Below, piece after piece: positions 52,787 through 59,733 of a stretch of DNA of 64,000 nt; position 1 is the stretch's first letter; every line of letters begins with the position of its first letter. The position numbers were made by a program, and so were the translations under genes. Source of the stretch: SLNP01 sp964568875 (GTDB lineage Bacteria; Bacteroidota; Bacteroidia; Bacteroidales; VadinHA17). Below the pieces are notes generated by a model that saw only the letters and a program-made list of their open reading frames with translations, was not told the DNA's origin and searched no databases. The DNA lies in contig CAZMSH010000016.1 of the NCBI GenBank assembly GCA_964568875.1, forward strand, positions 25,368 to 89,367. The letters run 5' to 3'.

Positions 52787-54004
52787 TCAGTATTTCTCTT
52801 CACTGAACACACAAAGTACCCCGGTCCAGTCAAGTGGTATGACTTTGCCACGGACCCTGGCAATTTCTACTCCCGAATAGATACCCAGCAGCGGGATATC
52901 ACAAAGTGCCTCACGAACTTTATCTCCCTCTTCATTTTCTGATCCATAGAGTTTTTTAACCCGGCCAAGACAGGATATGTATAAGGCAAACAAAGGCTTC
53001 CTGTTATCCAGTGAATCAAGCAATTTCCGGGCTTCAACACCCACCATGTCAGTCTCAATGCTCCTGCGCATAAATTGAAATTCCTCCCCTTCCTTCAGAT
53101 CTGTTTCGGCTAAAATCAGTGCACCACTTTTCTTGTCAATGCCAGCCACCATCCGGTTTACATAGTTCTCTTCCAGGAAAGGGCCATATTTGTCACCCCT
53201 GTTCACTCCGATGGTAATGAGAGAGGTGATCGATGTCCAGTCCACTTCATCGGGCTCACCAAGATAATCGCGTACCAGGTCCAGGGCCGGCCTGTTATTA
53301 ACTTCCAGCAGCCTGTTGCCTTCCATCCTGGTAATACGATGGTAATCAGAGGCCGGTTTGCATCCATGCATGATGGTAGTATCCATTCTAACATTTCCTT
53401 TGATCACCAGCCCCATTATCTCACTCTCAACGATGGCATTTTTATCCCACATTCTGATTTCCTGTGGTCGGACAATGTCGACGATCCCTACTCCGGCAAC
53501 AGGCGGCCATTTGCCAATTTCACTCTCTATTTCTGAAATCAGGGGACTGGCAATGTGAAAATCCATTGCTTCAGTATTTCCTTTAACTATAGCATCATAA
53601 ATTAGCAAGAGGTTAGAATCGGAACCACCGAGCAGACCTTTTAGCTCTTTCCCGAAGCGCTTTCCAATTATCTCTAAGCCCTCATTCAGATTGCCTGTGC
53701 GGCAGCTGCTAAAAGTAATTGAGTCAGAAGCAACCACAAGAATACCTGCAAGCATTCCTTCATAGGAAAGAAAATCATTGGTTAGTATGCCCGGAGAGGT
53801 AGCTCCCATGATGTGGGAGCCTGGTCCTATGATTGATTTTATTCCTTCCAGAAGTTTTTCAACCCTGTGTTCTACCGAGGCAAAGACCAGGGCAAAGTTA
53901 CATTTTTCTATTCCGGCATTTTGTAATGCTTTATTGGCCAATTCCTGGCCCGCAAGATAAGAATCCTGCTTTGTGCTGTGTGCGACTCCGCTCCTTGTTG
54001 CCAT
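52787..54004 (-). CDS. FIST-domain sensor protein
   Basis: 405 residues, cytosolic. FIST_N (about 35-235: NFALVFASVEHRVEKLLEGI, GPGSHIMGATSPG) followed by FIST_C (about 245-395: PALDLVRDYLGE, GVEARKLLDS, CLGRVKKLYG, PLLGIYSGVEIA). FIST domains are predicted small-ligand sensors found with histidine kinases and chemoreceptors. The gene is immediately upstream of, and almost fused to, the hybrid kinase gene (2 bases apart), and follows the DUF4440 gene by 42 bases. A signalling module in which FIST gates the kinase is the natural reading, though unproven. Confidence 0.9.
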   Translation of the reverse strand: MATRSGVAHSTKQDSYLAGQELANKALQNAGIEKCNFALVFASVEHRVEKLLEGIKSIIGPGSHIMGATSPGILTNDFLSYEGMLAGILVVASDSITFSSCRTGNLNEGLEIIGKRFGKELKGLLGGSDSNLLLIYDAIVKGNTEAMDFHIASPLISEIESEIGKWPPVAGVGIVDIVRPQEIRMWDKNAIVESEIMGLVIKGNVRMDTTIMHGCKPASDYHRITRMEGNRLLEVNNRPALDLVRDYLGEPDEVDWTSITSLITIGVNRGDKYGPFLEENYVNRMVAGIDKKSGALILAETDLKEGEEFQFMRRSIETDMVGVEARKLLDSLDNRKPLFALYISCLGRVKKLYGSENEEGDKVREALCDIPLLGIYSGVEIARVRGKVIPLDWTGVLCVFSEEKY

Positions 54005-54046
54005 AGTTTATTTGTTTCTTAATTAGATGATTAAATATACAAAAAA

Positions 54047-54850
54047 CTAGAATCGTGATCTAATGTAATGTACCCGATGTTCCAGAACTCCTTCTTTGAA
54101 TTTATTCATAATGACATCGGCTTCTGACTCTGAATATTTCAACAGTAGTACATCCCTTATATCAAGATTGTCTTTTCCATGGTGATAGGGAGCCACAAGG
54201 GAATGGAAAGTATAATTCCCATTCTTATCGGGATTTAGGTCCATATAATTGTTAGATCTGGCCGCAAGATCTGGATTCTCTTTTTCCGAAATAGCCAGCC
54301 AATCATCAGCCATTTCTTTCTGCCATTCCCATGCATCAGCTTTGATCTTCATGGTGATAAGGCAGAGAGTGTCTTCCTTTGCTGCTTGCGGAGGAAGAGG
54401 GAGGCTGCTATTCCATATATCCTGAAGGACTATCCAGTTATTTCCCTGTTTTTCCCAGGTAACGATATATTTGCCCTCGTCTATCAGAGCTTCCCCCTGG
54501 GCAAAAAGCTGGTACTCTCCTTCCTCAATGGCTACCTTTCCGTGGAGATCGGCCTTTTTTGTATTATATACGATTTCATCAACTCCCATGGTGGCCATCT
54601 GATTAAATACCATGGAAATGGTCTCTACCCCCATAAAAGACTGACCGTTGGGTGGCAGGAAAGTGCTTTGTGAATTGTAGTAAGCCATTACAGTTTCCTG
54701 GTCACCATTGATAATGGCTTCAGTCAGAATATCGTTCTGAGCCTGTATTTCCTTACTGACATCCTTTTGAGCTTGAGCACAGGCTGAAAAGAAGAGGGTT
54801 ATGGCCATCATTAGAGCCACATTTGCGATTTTCGTCTTGTTCTTTTTCAT
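54047..54850 (-). CDS. Exported DUF4440/SnoaL-like protein with C-terminal extension
   Basis: 267 residues. Signal peptide with a Cys (LFFSACAQAQ), possibly a lipoprotein. Residues 30-145 are a DUF4440/SnoaL-like cone (QNDILTEAIINGDQETVMAYYN, FLPPNGQSFMG, GKYIVTWEKQGNNWIVLQDIWNSS). Residues 150-267 form a second region (MKIKADAWEWQKEMADDWLA, YTFHSLVAPYHHG) not recognised. It heads the probable operon DUF4440-FIST-kinase. Upstream at 54895-54941 is a -7-like box overlapped by two 9-bp direct repeats at 21-bp spacing. Binding of a small molecule is common for the fold. Confidence 0.78.
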   Translation of the reverse strand: MKKNKTKIANVALMMAITLFFSACAQAQKDVSKEIQAQNDILTEAIINGDQETVMAYYNSQSTFLPPNGQSFMGVETISMVFNQMATMGVDEIVYNTKKADLHGKVAIEEGEYQLFAQGEALIDEGKYIVTWEKQGNNWIVLQDIWNSSLPLPPQAAKEDTLCLITMKIKADAWEWQKEMADDWLAISEKENPDLAARSNNYMDLNPDKNGNYTFHSLVAPYHHGKDNLDIRDVLLLKYSESEADVIMNKFKEGVLEHRVHYIRSRF

Positions 54851-54894
54851 GATGGTAAAGTTTATGGTTAATTACTGAGAACAAAATTATCAGG

Positions 54895-54941
54895 CAAATA
54901 CAGGCGGATCTAACGGAAAAATACCATTGTTGAACGGAAAA
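54895..54941 (-). promoter_or_regulatory. Putative AraC-type operator and promoter of the DUF4440-FIST-kinase operon
   Basis: On the minus strand TTTTCCGTT occurs twice (complements of 54933-54941 and 54912-54920), exactly 21 bases apart, i.e. two helical turns on one DNA face. A weak -7 box TGTATTTG lies at 54895-54902, so the repeats cover the -33 region, the position of an activating AraC regulator. Direct repeats of this spacing suit a dimeric AraC HTH such as that of the kinase encoded downstream. Confidence 0.55.
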
Positions 54942-55026
54942 GTTCCATGAGCATTTCAAAATGCTTTCGCCAGAATCTTTATCAGCTGAAGCGGATGAAA
55001 GCTTCCTCCAAATCCTGGCAACAAAC

Positions 55027-55071
55027 TGGCGCAAAAGAAAAAACCACCTACAAGATAAATTGTAAGTGGTT
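55027..55071. repeat. 45-bp repeat, left border of the AbiE cassette
   Basis: Matches 56923-56967 in 42 of 45 bases, same orientation. It contains an AACCACCTACAA/TTGTAAGTGGTT hairpin that may also serve as a terminator for the abiE operon, which ends 54 bases away. The rest of the 274-base stretch 54851-55124 holds only the operator described above. Confidence 0.9.
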
Positions 55072-55124
55072 GATTATTATATTTTGGCGAACTCACTGAA
55101 ATGGATTGGTTCGGAAATTGTAAG

Positions 55125-56045
55125 TTAGCCAAACAGTACCTTGTCAAGGGTGTTGACCAGATTTGAATGCTTTTGGGGATTCTCTCGTTTCAATCTTTCA
55201 ATATTCTGAAGTTTCCATCTAACAGCTGGTAGTTCACGGGCCTTCTCCACAGTAAAGAATTCCCAAATAGGATCGGCTTCCTTAAAACTTGCTAAAAACA
55301 CTTTATCTTCAAGCGTTAGTTTTGATATAATTTGTGAGACAAGTTCTTCACGAGTCTTTTCAAATTCTTTATAGCTGAACGGTATATCTGACATACCTGA
55401 AAATTGTGTTTCGAAAGCATCTCTTTGATCAATGGATGTAGGATTTAGAAGCTCATTGATTGGCCTCATATGAGAGATTAATGCAACCAGAAACCCATAC
55501 TTTATTTCCTCTGTTAGACCTTCGTTCTCCAACAGTAATTTTACATCAAATAGATCACGGGGATGTTGGCGGTCAAGGGCCGCACAGATTTTACCACCGT
55601 ACAGTTCTGCCATGGACACAACTTTAATTGCTGCAAACCTACCAAAAGACTCTTGTACTTTCTTTTCAACCTTTAGCAGGTTTGGATCATTGATAGTTCC
55701 TCGTGTGGTTGTGTTAACTTCTATCTTGATTTGTGCTTTCTGTAACTGACAGTTTATTTTAGCATCTTCTCCCGCCCTTGAAACTGCTGTGACACTAATT
55801 CCTGGTATTGATTTCTCTAAATCTGCTTTTATTCGACCCAGCCCTTCTGAAATTTCCCTTAATGCAGTTTCTCTATCATTATTGGGAATATAGGTAAGGT
55901 CGATATCAACTGATAATCTCGGCAGGCTGCGAATAAACAAGTTAATGGCAGTTCCACCCTTGAGTGCAAATATTTCTTCTTTGGCTATATACGGAATGGT
56001 TTGAAGTAGTAATTCAACCTGAGTTCTGTATTTTGGATCTATCAT
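55125..56045 (-). CDS. abiEii: AbiEii-type nucleotidyltransferase toxin
   Basis: 306 residues. A MenT/AbiEii-family nucleotidyltransferase: GGT at 30-32, DID at 47-49 (catalytic Asp47/Asp49 in RLSVDIDLTYI), then SMAELYGGKICAALDRQHPRDLFDVKLLL, the usual second signature of the family. AbiEii toxins add nucleotides to tRNA acceptor ends or otherwise block growth and give abortive infection. Its start overlaps the stop of the antitoxin gene by 4 bases. The two genes look A/T-richer than the surrounding chromosome. Active-site residues are intact. It lies inside a cassette with 45-bp borders. Confidence 0.9.
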   Translation of the reverse strand: MIDPKYRTQVELLLQTIPYIAKEEIFALKGGTAINLFIRSLPRLSVDIDLTYIPNNDRETALREISEGLGRIKADLEKSIPGISVTAVSRAGEDAKINCQLQKAQIKIEVNTTTRGTINDPNLLKVEKKVQESFGRFAAIKVVSMAELYGGKICAALDRQHPRDLFDVKLLLENEGLTEEIKYGFLVALISHMRPINELLNPTSIDQRDAFETQFSGMSDIPFSYKEFEKTREELVSQIISKLTLEDKVFLASFKEADPIWEFFTVEKARELPAVRWKLQNIERLKRENPQKHSNLVNTLDKVLFG

Positions 56046-56809
56046 ATCTGGGCTAATTCTTTGGGAATAGTGATATGGAATTCCGGATCATATATACCTT
56101 TCTTGACAACCTCACGATCTCCTGTTCCAAGATTAACCTCAGATAAATCAAGAAACTGACCCCATTGATGATTCGCTTTATTAAGCATGTAAAGGAATAA
56201 TCTCTTAACTTTTACAGATTTGCACTCCTGAAGTAATACTTGTACAATGTCTGGTCTCAAATTGACCAGCCCAGACATTATTTGATAGGTTTCAAGAAGG
56301 TCCTGTTTTTCCGGAGCTAGATATAAACATTCCAATATCGCTCGTTCCGGACTAGCTATCTTTATCTTAAAAGCCCCACTACTATTTTCCTCCAATCCTT
56401 TCTCAGCAGGAAGAAAAGAGGTCTTTGTATGATTGATAGGTTCACTCCAAAAATATTTCTCAAACCAAGCTGGAAGTTTTGTCTTTAGTTTGGAGAATAA
56501 ATAAACTATTTCGACACCTGTTCTTATATAATGAGAATATCCCAATAAAGACAATGCTGAAAGACCGCCGACGTGCACTGACAAGTTTGCCTGTTGCTGA
56601 AGAGAATATATCGCCCCTTGCCAGCCTATATTATCATTTGGCCGTTTGAATGCTCCAACACCTATGGATTCAAGCCAACCGCTTTTTTTGTATCTTTGTT
56701 GTAGGTCATATGAGAAACCGTTCTTGTCTAGCCATGATGCAAGAATTACAGTTCCTGGGACATGCAAATCCAGAAGTCTCTTTATTTTTATCTCATTATT
56801 AGTACTCAC
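56042..56809 (-). CDS. abiEi: AbiEi-type antitoxin / repressor
   Basis: 255 residues from a GTG start at 56809. N-terminal winged-helix-like region (about 5-75: VPGTVILASWLDKNGFSYDLQQRYKKSGWLESIGVGAFKR) followed by the AbiEi C-terminal domain (GAIYSLQQQANLSVHVGGLSALSLLGYSHYI, IASPERAILECLYLAP). AbiEi proteins repress their own promoter and neutralise AbiEii without a stable protein complex (type IV). The GTACT-GTG-AGTAC inverted repeat overlaps the start codon and is a candidate operator. An ATATTTG just upstream may be the -7 element. Confidence 0.88.
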   Translation of the reverse strand: MSTNNEIKIKRLLDLHVPGTVILASWLDKNGFSYDLQQRYKKSGWLESIGVGAFKRPNDNIGWQGAIYSLQQQANLSVHVGGLSALSLLGYSHYIRTGVEIVYLFSKLKTKLPAWFEKYFWSEPINHTKTSFLPAEKGLEENSSGAFKIKIASPERAILECLYLAPEKQDLLETYQIMSGLVNLRPDIVQVLLQECKSVKVKRLFLYMLNKANHQWGQFLDLSEVNLGTGDREVVKKGIYDPEFHITIPKELAQI

Positions 56810-56814
56810 AGTAC
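56802..56814 (-). promoter_or_regulatory. Candidate AbiEi operator
   Basis: GTACT-GTG-AGTAC inverted repeat across the GTG start codon, next to the -7-like ATATTTG. Autoregulation through inverted repeats is known for AbiEi. Confidence 0.4.
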
Positions 56815-56922
56815 AAATATCGTGTTTTATTTAAAGTAAAACAACATCTGAACTGGTTTATTTATAAAAGTGGAAAGGTGTCAATCCTCACCAACCTTTT
56901 ACCTCAAATCATGGCATATTCT

Positions 56923-56967
56923 TGGCGCCAAAGAAAAAACCACCTACAAAATGAATTGTAAGTGGTT
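56923..56967. repeat. 45-bp repeat, right border of the AbiE cassette
   Basis: Partner of 55027-55071 at a distance of 1896 bases. It is followed after 10 bases by the right 149-bp repeat of the island. The interval 56815-56922 holds no gene. Confidence 0.9.
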
Positions 56968-56977
56968 TATTCACAGT

Positions 56978-57126
56978 GTGGGCCCAGCTGGGCTTCCCGA
57001 CGCTCGCTAAGCTCGGTCGGGATAAACTTCTCGCCCGTCGACATACAAAACAAAAATGCCGCACGCGGCGGCTTTTTGTTTTGTGGGCCCAGCTGGGCTC
57101 GAACCAGCGACCCCCTGATTATGAGT
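56978..57126. repeat. Right 149-bp direct repeat of the tRNA-bounded island (attR-like)
   Basis: Partner of 50279-50427. Here the tRNA part continues into the complete tRNA 5' half, so this copy belongs to the functional tRNA gene and includes its terminator (57052-57080). Confidence 0.95.
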
Positions 57127-57157
57127 CAGGTGCTCTAACCTGCTGAGCTATGGGCCC
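57084..57157 (-). tRNA. tRNA with CAT anticodon (elongator Met or Ile2)
   Basis: Minus strand GGGCCCA acceptor, D arm TAGCTCAGCAGGTTAGAGCA, anticodon arm CTGA-CTCATAA-TCAG with CAT, T arm CTGGTTCGAGCCCAG and 3' TGGGCCCA. All arms pair. CAT may be read as Met or, after lysidine modification, as Ile; sequence alone did not let me decide. Its 3' 43 bases are duplicated at 50385. Upstream is TAATATTG, a near -7 element. Confidence 0.95.
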
Positions 57158-57220
57158 CCGATAAAAATCGGACTGCAATATTAAATAATTGTATCGGAAT
57201 ATGCAAGAATTAAATTAAAA

Positions 57221-57296
57221 GGTGTCAGGTATGCTCCCATTCGGTCGTGAGCTCGGTTCGGGTGCCGGGTACCAGGTACCTGTAACCAGGTACCTA
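57221..57296. repeat. Composite heptamer repeat behind the aldolase gene
   Basis: GGTGTCAGGTATGCTCCCAT, TCGGTCG, then GGTGCCG, GGTACCA, GGTACCT units. The same composite as at 26203. The last unit overlaps the stop codon of the aldolase-like gene (57294). Confidence 0.88.
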
Positions 57297-57890
57297 TTTC
57301 TTAAGATATTGCATCAGAACACCAACAGCTTCGTCCATGTCGTGACCGAATGTTATTATACCTGAACGGTCTCCTCCCATAATAATGATCCGTTTCTCAA
57401 AGACATCCGACTCTCTGAAAAGACGCTGGATCTCTCTTGCCAGACCCGGTGTGCCATATTCCATTTCAGGAGATGTGGTCGGCATTTTGTACTTAAGTTC
57501 CTCCCAAAGATAAACATCATGAACATGTACAACAGCATTAGTGCCGGGATCGGACATATAAACAGCAGCGTGACTCAGAGATTCTGATGAAGCCTTTAGC
57601 GGCCCTGAACACATAACTGCATTCTCATCAATATTTACTGACAACACCTTGACATAATGTCCGGGTTCAAGCTCCGGAATATCACCTGTTGCCGATGCAG
57701 TAATAACAAACTGATTGTTGTTGCCTGATCTCATACTGAGATTGCCGAATCCTACTCCATTTTCATAGGCACCTATAAGATCCATATTGAAAAGGACCTC
57801 TCTCCAGTAGTTCAGTATCTCGTACTGTTCATCATTAATGACAACACCTGACTGATTCCAGTGGCAATTGAACTTAACAACTCCTTCCAT
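57294..57890 (-). CDS. Class II aldolase/adducin-like protein
   Basis: 198 residues, cytosolic. Class II aldolase/adducin N-terminal fold: GVGFGNLSMRSGN at residues about 45-57 (substrate-binding loop), VITASATGDIPEL, and the metal site in VVHVHDVYLW (His-x-His), consistent with Zn-dependent aldolase or epimerase. Shorter than fuculose aldolase (about 215), but the core is complete. The third zinc histidine is not evident near the C-terminus, where MGGDRSGIITFGHDMDEAV could supply it (GH). Substrate unknown. Single-gene unit, divergent from tetR. Confidence 0.8.
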   Translation of the reverse strand: MEGVVKFNCHWNQSGVVINDEQYEILNYWREVLFNMDLIGAYENGVGFGNLSMRSGNNNQFVITASATGDIPELEPGHYVKVLSVNIDENAVMCSGPLKASSESLSHAAVYMSDPGTNAVVHVHDVYLWEELKYKMPTTSPEMEYGTPGLAREIQRLFRESDVFEKRIIIMGGDRSGIITFGHDMDEAVGVLMQYLKK

Positions 57891-58076
57891 ACAAAACGCC
57901 GTCTAAATTTCAGTTCCCTCTATTCTTTAATACAAACCTTCCAGATAATCAATCTACAAAAATACAAATAATTGCAAAATCATCTGCATGAATCGGCAAT
58001 GCTGTACAACAAGAGATGTAAAATTCGAATTATCGACCAATTTATTCCATAACAATTATATGTAAATATTTAATTA

Positions 58077-58084
58077 TATATTTG
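58077..58084 (+). promoter_or_regulatory. tetR -7 promoter element TATATTTG
   Basis: Exact TAnnTTTG, 37 bases ahead of the preferred start at 58121; it overlaps the TTG at which the longer open frame begins and so argues against that start. Confidence 0.6.
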
Positions 58085-58120
58085 TATCATAATTGTCCCT
58101 TCAATTTCAGGATTTGCTAT

Positions 58121-58708
58121 ATGGTTGATAAAGAGCTTTTTAGACAAAAGATAATACGTATATCGGGACATATCTTCAGTCGGTATGGGTTCCGGAAAAC
58201 AACGATGGACGAAATAGCCAAAGCCCTAAATAAGGGCAAAAGCTCATTATACTATTATTACAAAAGTAAAGAAGAGATCTTTGAAGCAGTGGTTTTATAT
58301 GAGGCCAATACCCTTAGAAATCTGCTTACTAAGGCAATAAAATCAGTTGATTCTCCAATTGAAAAATTACGATCGTATGTGTTCGTAAGGATGAAAGCGT
58401 TCGAAAAACTTTCAAATTACTATAATGCAATCTTTGACAAAGACCTCGACCATTTTGATTTCATTGAAAAAGTCAGGGAAAAATATGACCGTGAAGAACT
58501 GGCGATTTTGAGACTTATTGTATACAACGGTGCCCGAAGGGGATACTTCAGAGCCAATAACAGTGAGTTCACTGCCATGGCCATTCAGACAGCCCTGAAA
58601 GGCCTGGAGGTGCCTCTCTTCTGGAAGAGGAGACATCAGGAGATGGACAACCGGCTTGAGGCTATTCTCGATGTGCTTTTTAACGGGATACTTATAAAAA
58701 AGGCGTAG
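58121..58708 (+). CDS. TetR/AcrR family regulator
   Basis: 195 residues from the ATG at 58121. N-terminal TetR HTH: RISGHIFSRYGFRKTTMDEIAKALNKGKSSLYYYYKSKEEIFEAV, complete with the SLYYYYKSKE recognition-helix motif. The C-terminal ligand and dimerisation domain (about 75-195) is not assignable to a subgroup. Divergent from the class II aldolase-like gene across a 230-base A/T-rich region, which it may control. The 3' end runs into a degenerate 9-bp repeat. Confidence 0.9.
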   Translation: MVDKELFRQKIIRISGHIFSRYGFRKTTMDEIAKALNKGKSSLYYYYKSKEEIFEAVVLYEANTLRNLLTKAIKSVDSPIEKLRSYVFVRMKAFEKLSNYYNAIFDKDLDHFDFIEKVREKYDREELAILRLIVYNGARRGYFRANNSEFTAMAIQTALKGLEVPLFWKRRHQEMDNRLEAILDVLFNGILIKKA

Positions 58709-58766
58709 AAGGCATAAGGGGCATATAGGGCATAGTGGCATAATGACATAGTGGCATAATGCCATA
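58700..58766. repeat. Degenerate 9-bp tandem repeat behind tetR
   Basis: Units GGCGTAGAA, GGCATAAGG, GGCATATAG, GGCATAGTGG, GCATAATGA and similar. The same unit type (GGCGTAGGG) forms the HisA-HisF linker at 18522-18561. It overlaps the tetR stop codon. Confidence 0.8.
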
Positions 58767-58802
58767 CAGGGTGCAGGGGGTTCAGATGTCGGGGAGGCTG
58801 AC

Positions 58803-59603
58803 TTATGTCTTTGGCAGTGGTTTTTTACGGTAACTATAGATCAGTAAGAGCAATCCGGCCAAAACAAAAGGAATACTCAGCCATTGACCCATATTGAGCC
58901 TCATTGCGGCTTCGAAATCGACCTGATCTTCTTTGACATACTCTATGAAGAATCTTGCTGTAAAAACCAGTATCAGGAAGAGGCTGAAGTTGATTCCGGT
59001 GAGGAATTTCCCCTTGTTTCGCCAGTAGATACGGAAGAGCAGTACAAAAATTGCAAGATATGAGAGAGCCTCATATATCTGTGTGGGGTGCTTCGGGGAA
59101 TTTTCTCCGTTACGAAGAAAGACAAAACCCCATGGAAGAGTTGTTTCCACCCCGTATATTTCAGAATTCATCAGGTTTCCCAGGCGTATGAGTGCCCCGG
59201 CCAGCGCAACCACAATAACGATCCGGTCGAGTATCCAGAGCATTGATTTTTTTTCTTTCCTCACAAAGATCCACAGGGCCAGCAATATGCCAATTGCAGC
59301 ACCGTGGCTTGCCAGTCCGCCGTGCCAGATATAAAGGATTTCCAGCGGATTACTCAGGTAGTATGCAGGTTCATAAAAGAAACAATGGCCCAGTCTTGCT
59401 CCCACGATAGTACCTATAGCCATATATATGGTCAGCCTGTCGAGCACCACGTCACCTATTCCTTCATTTCTGAATATTCTTCTCATTATGATGTAGCCAA
59501 AAAGGAATCCTGATGCAAACAATACACCATACCACCTTACTGCCAACGGTCCCAGGGTGAAGATAACCGGATCGGGGTCCCACGGAATTATCTGAAAAAT
59601 CAT
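58803..59603 (-). CDS. lgt: Prolipoprotein diacylglyceryl transferase
   Basis: 266 residues from the ATG at 59603 (MIFQIIPWDPDP); a longer frame to 59660 runs through the promoter region. Inner-membrane enzyme with about seven helices that adds diacylglycerol to the lipobox cysteine. Signature motifs: RWYGVLFASGFLFGY, GARLGHCFFYEPAYY with the conserved Arg/His, HGGLASHGAAIGI and RLGNLMNSEIYG (catalytic Arg). C-terminal helix followed by a basic tail. It serves the many lipoproteins in this window. Divergent from the Ig-like lipoprotein gene. Confidence 0.95.
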   Translation of the reverse strand: MIFQIIPWDPDPVIFTLGPLAVRWYGVLFASGFLFGYIIMRRIFRNEGIGDVVLDRLTIYMAIGTIVGARLGHCFFYEPAYYLSNPLEILYIWHGGLASHGAAIGILLALWIFVRKEKKSMLWILDRIVIVVALAGALIRLGNLMNSEIYGVETTLPWGFVFLRNGENSPKHPTQIYEALSYLAIFVLLFRIYWRNKGKFLTGINFSLFLILVFTARFFIEYVKEDQVDFEAAMRLNMGQWLSIPFVLAGLLLLIYSYRKKPLPKT

Positions 59604-59625
59604 AACTTTTAGTATTTGCAACAGC

Positions 59626-59633
59626 CAAAGGTA
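59626..59633 (-). promoter_or_regulatory. lgt -7 promoter element TACCTTTG
   Basis: Exact TAnnTTTG on the minus strand, 23 bases ahead of the lgt ATG at 59603. It lies within the longer open frame and so supports the shorter start. Confidence 0.65.
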
Positions 59634-59701
59634 TGAAATAAGTATTAAAACCAAGAGCATAAGCAGGTACGATATGCAGACGATGATTAAAAAAATAGAT
59701 G

Positions 59702-59709
59702 TAAGTTTG
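59702..59709 (+). promoter_or_regulatory. -7 promoter element TAAGTTTG of the Ig-like lipoprotein gene
   Basis: Exact TAnnTTTG, 25 bases ahead of the ATG at 59734. It supports that start over the upstream in-frame ATG at 59674. Confidence 0.6.
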
Positions 59710-59733
59710 TACTTTTCAGTCGGCGCAGCACCT

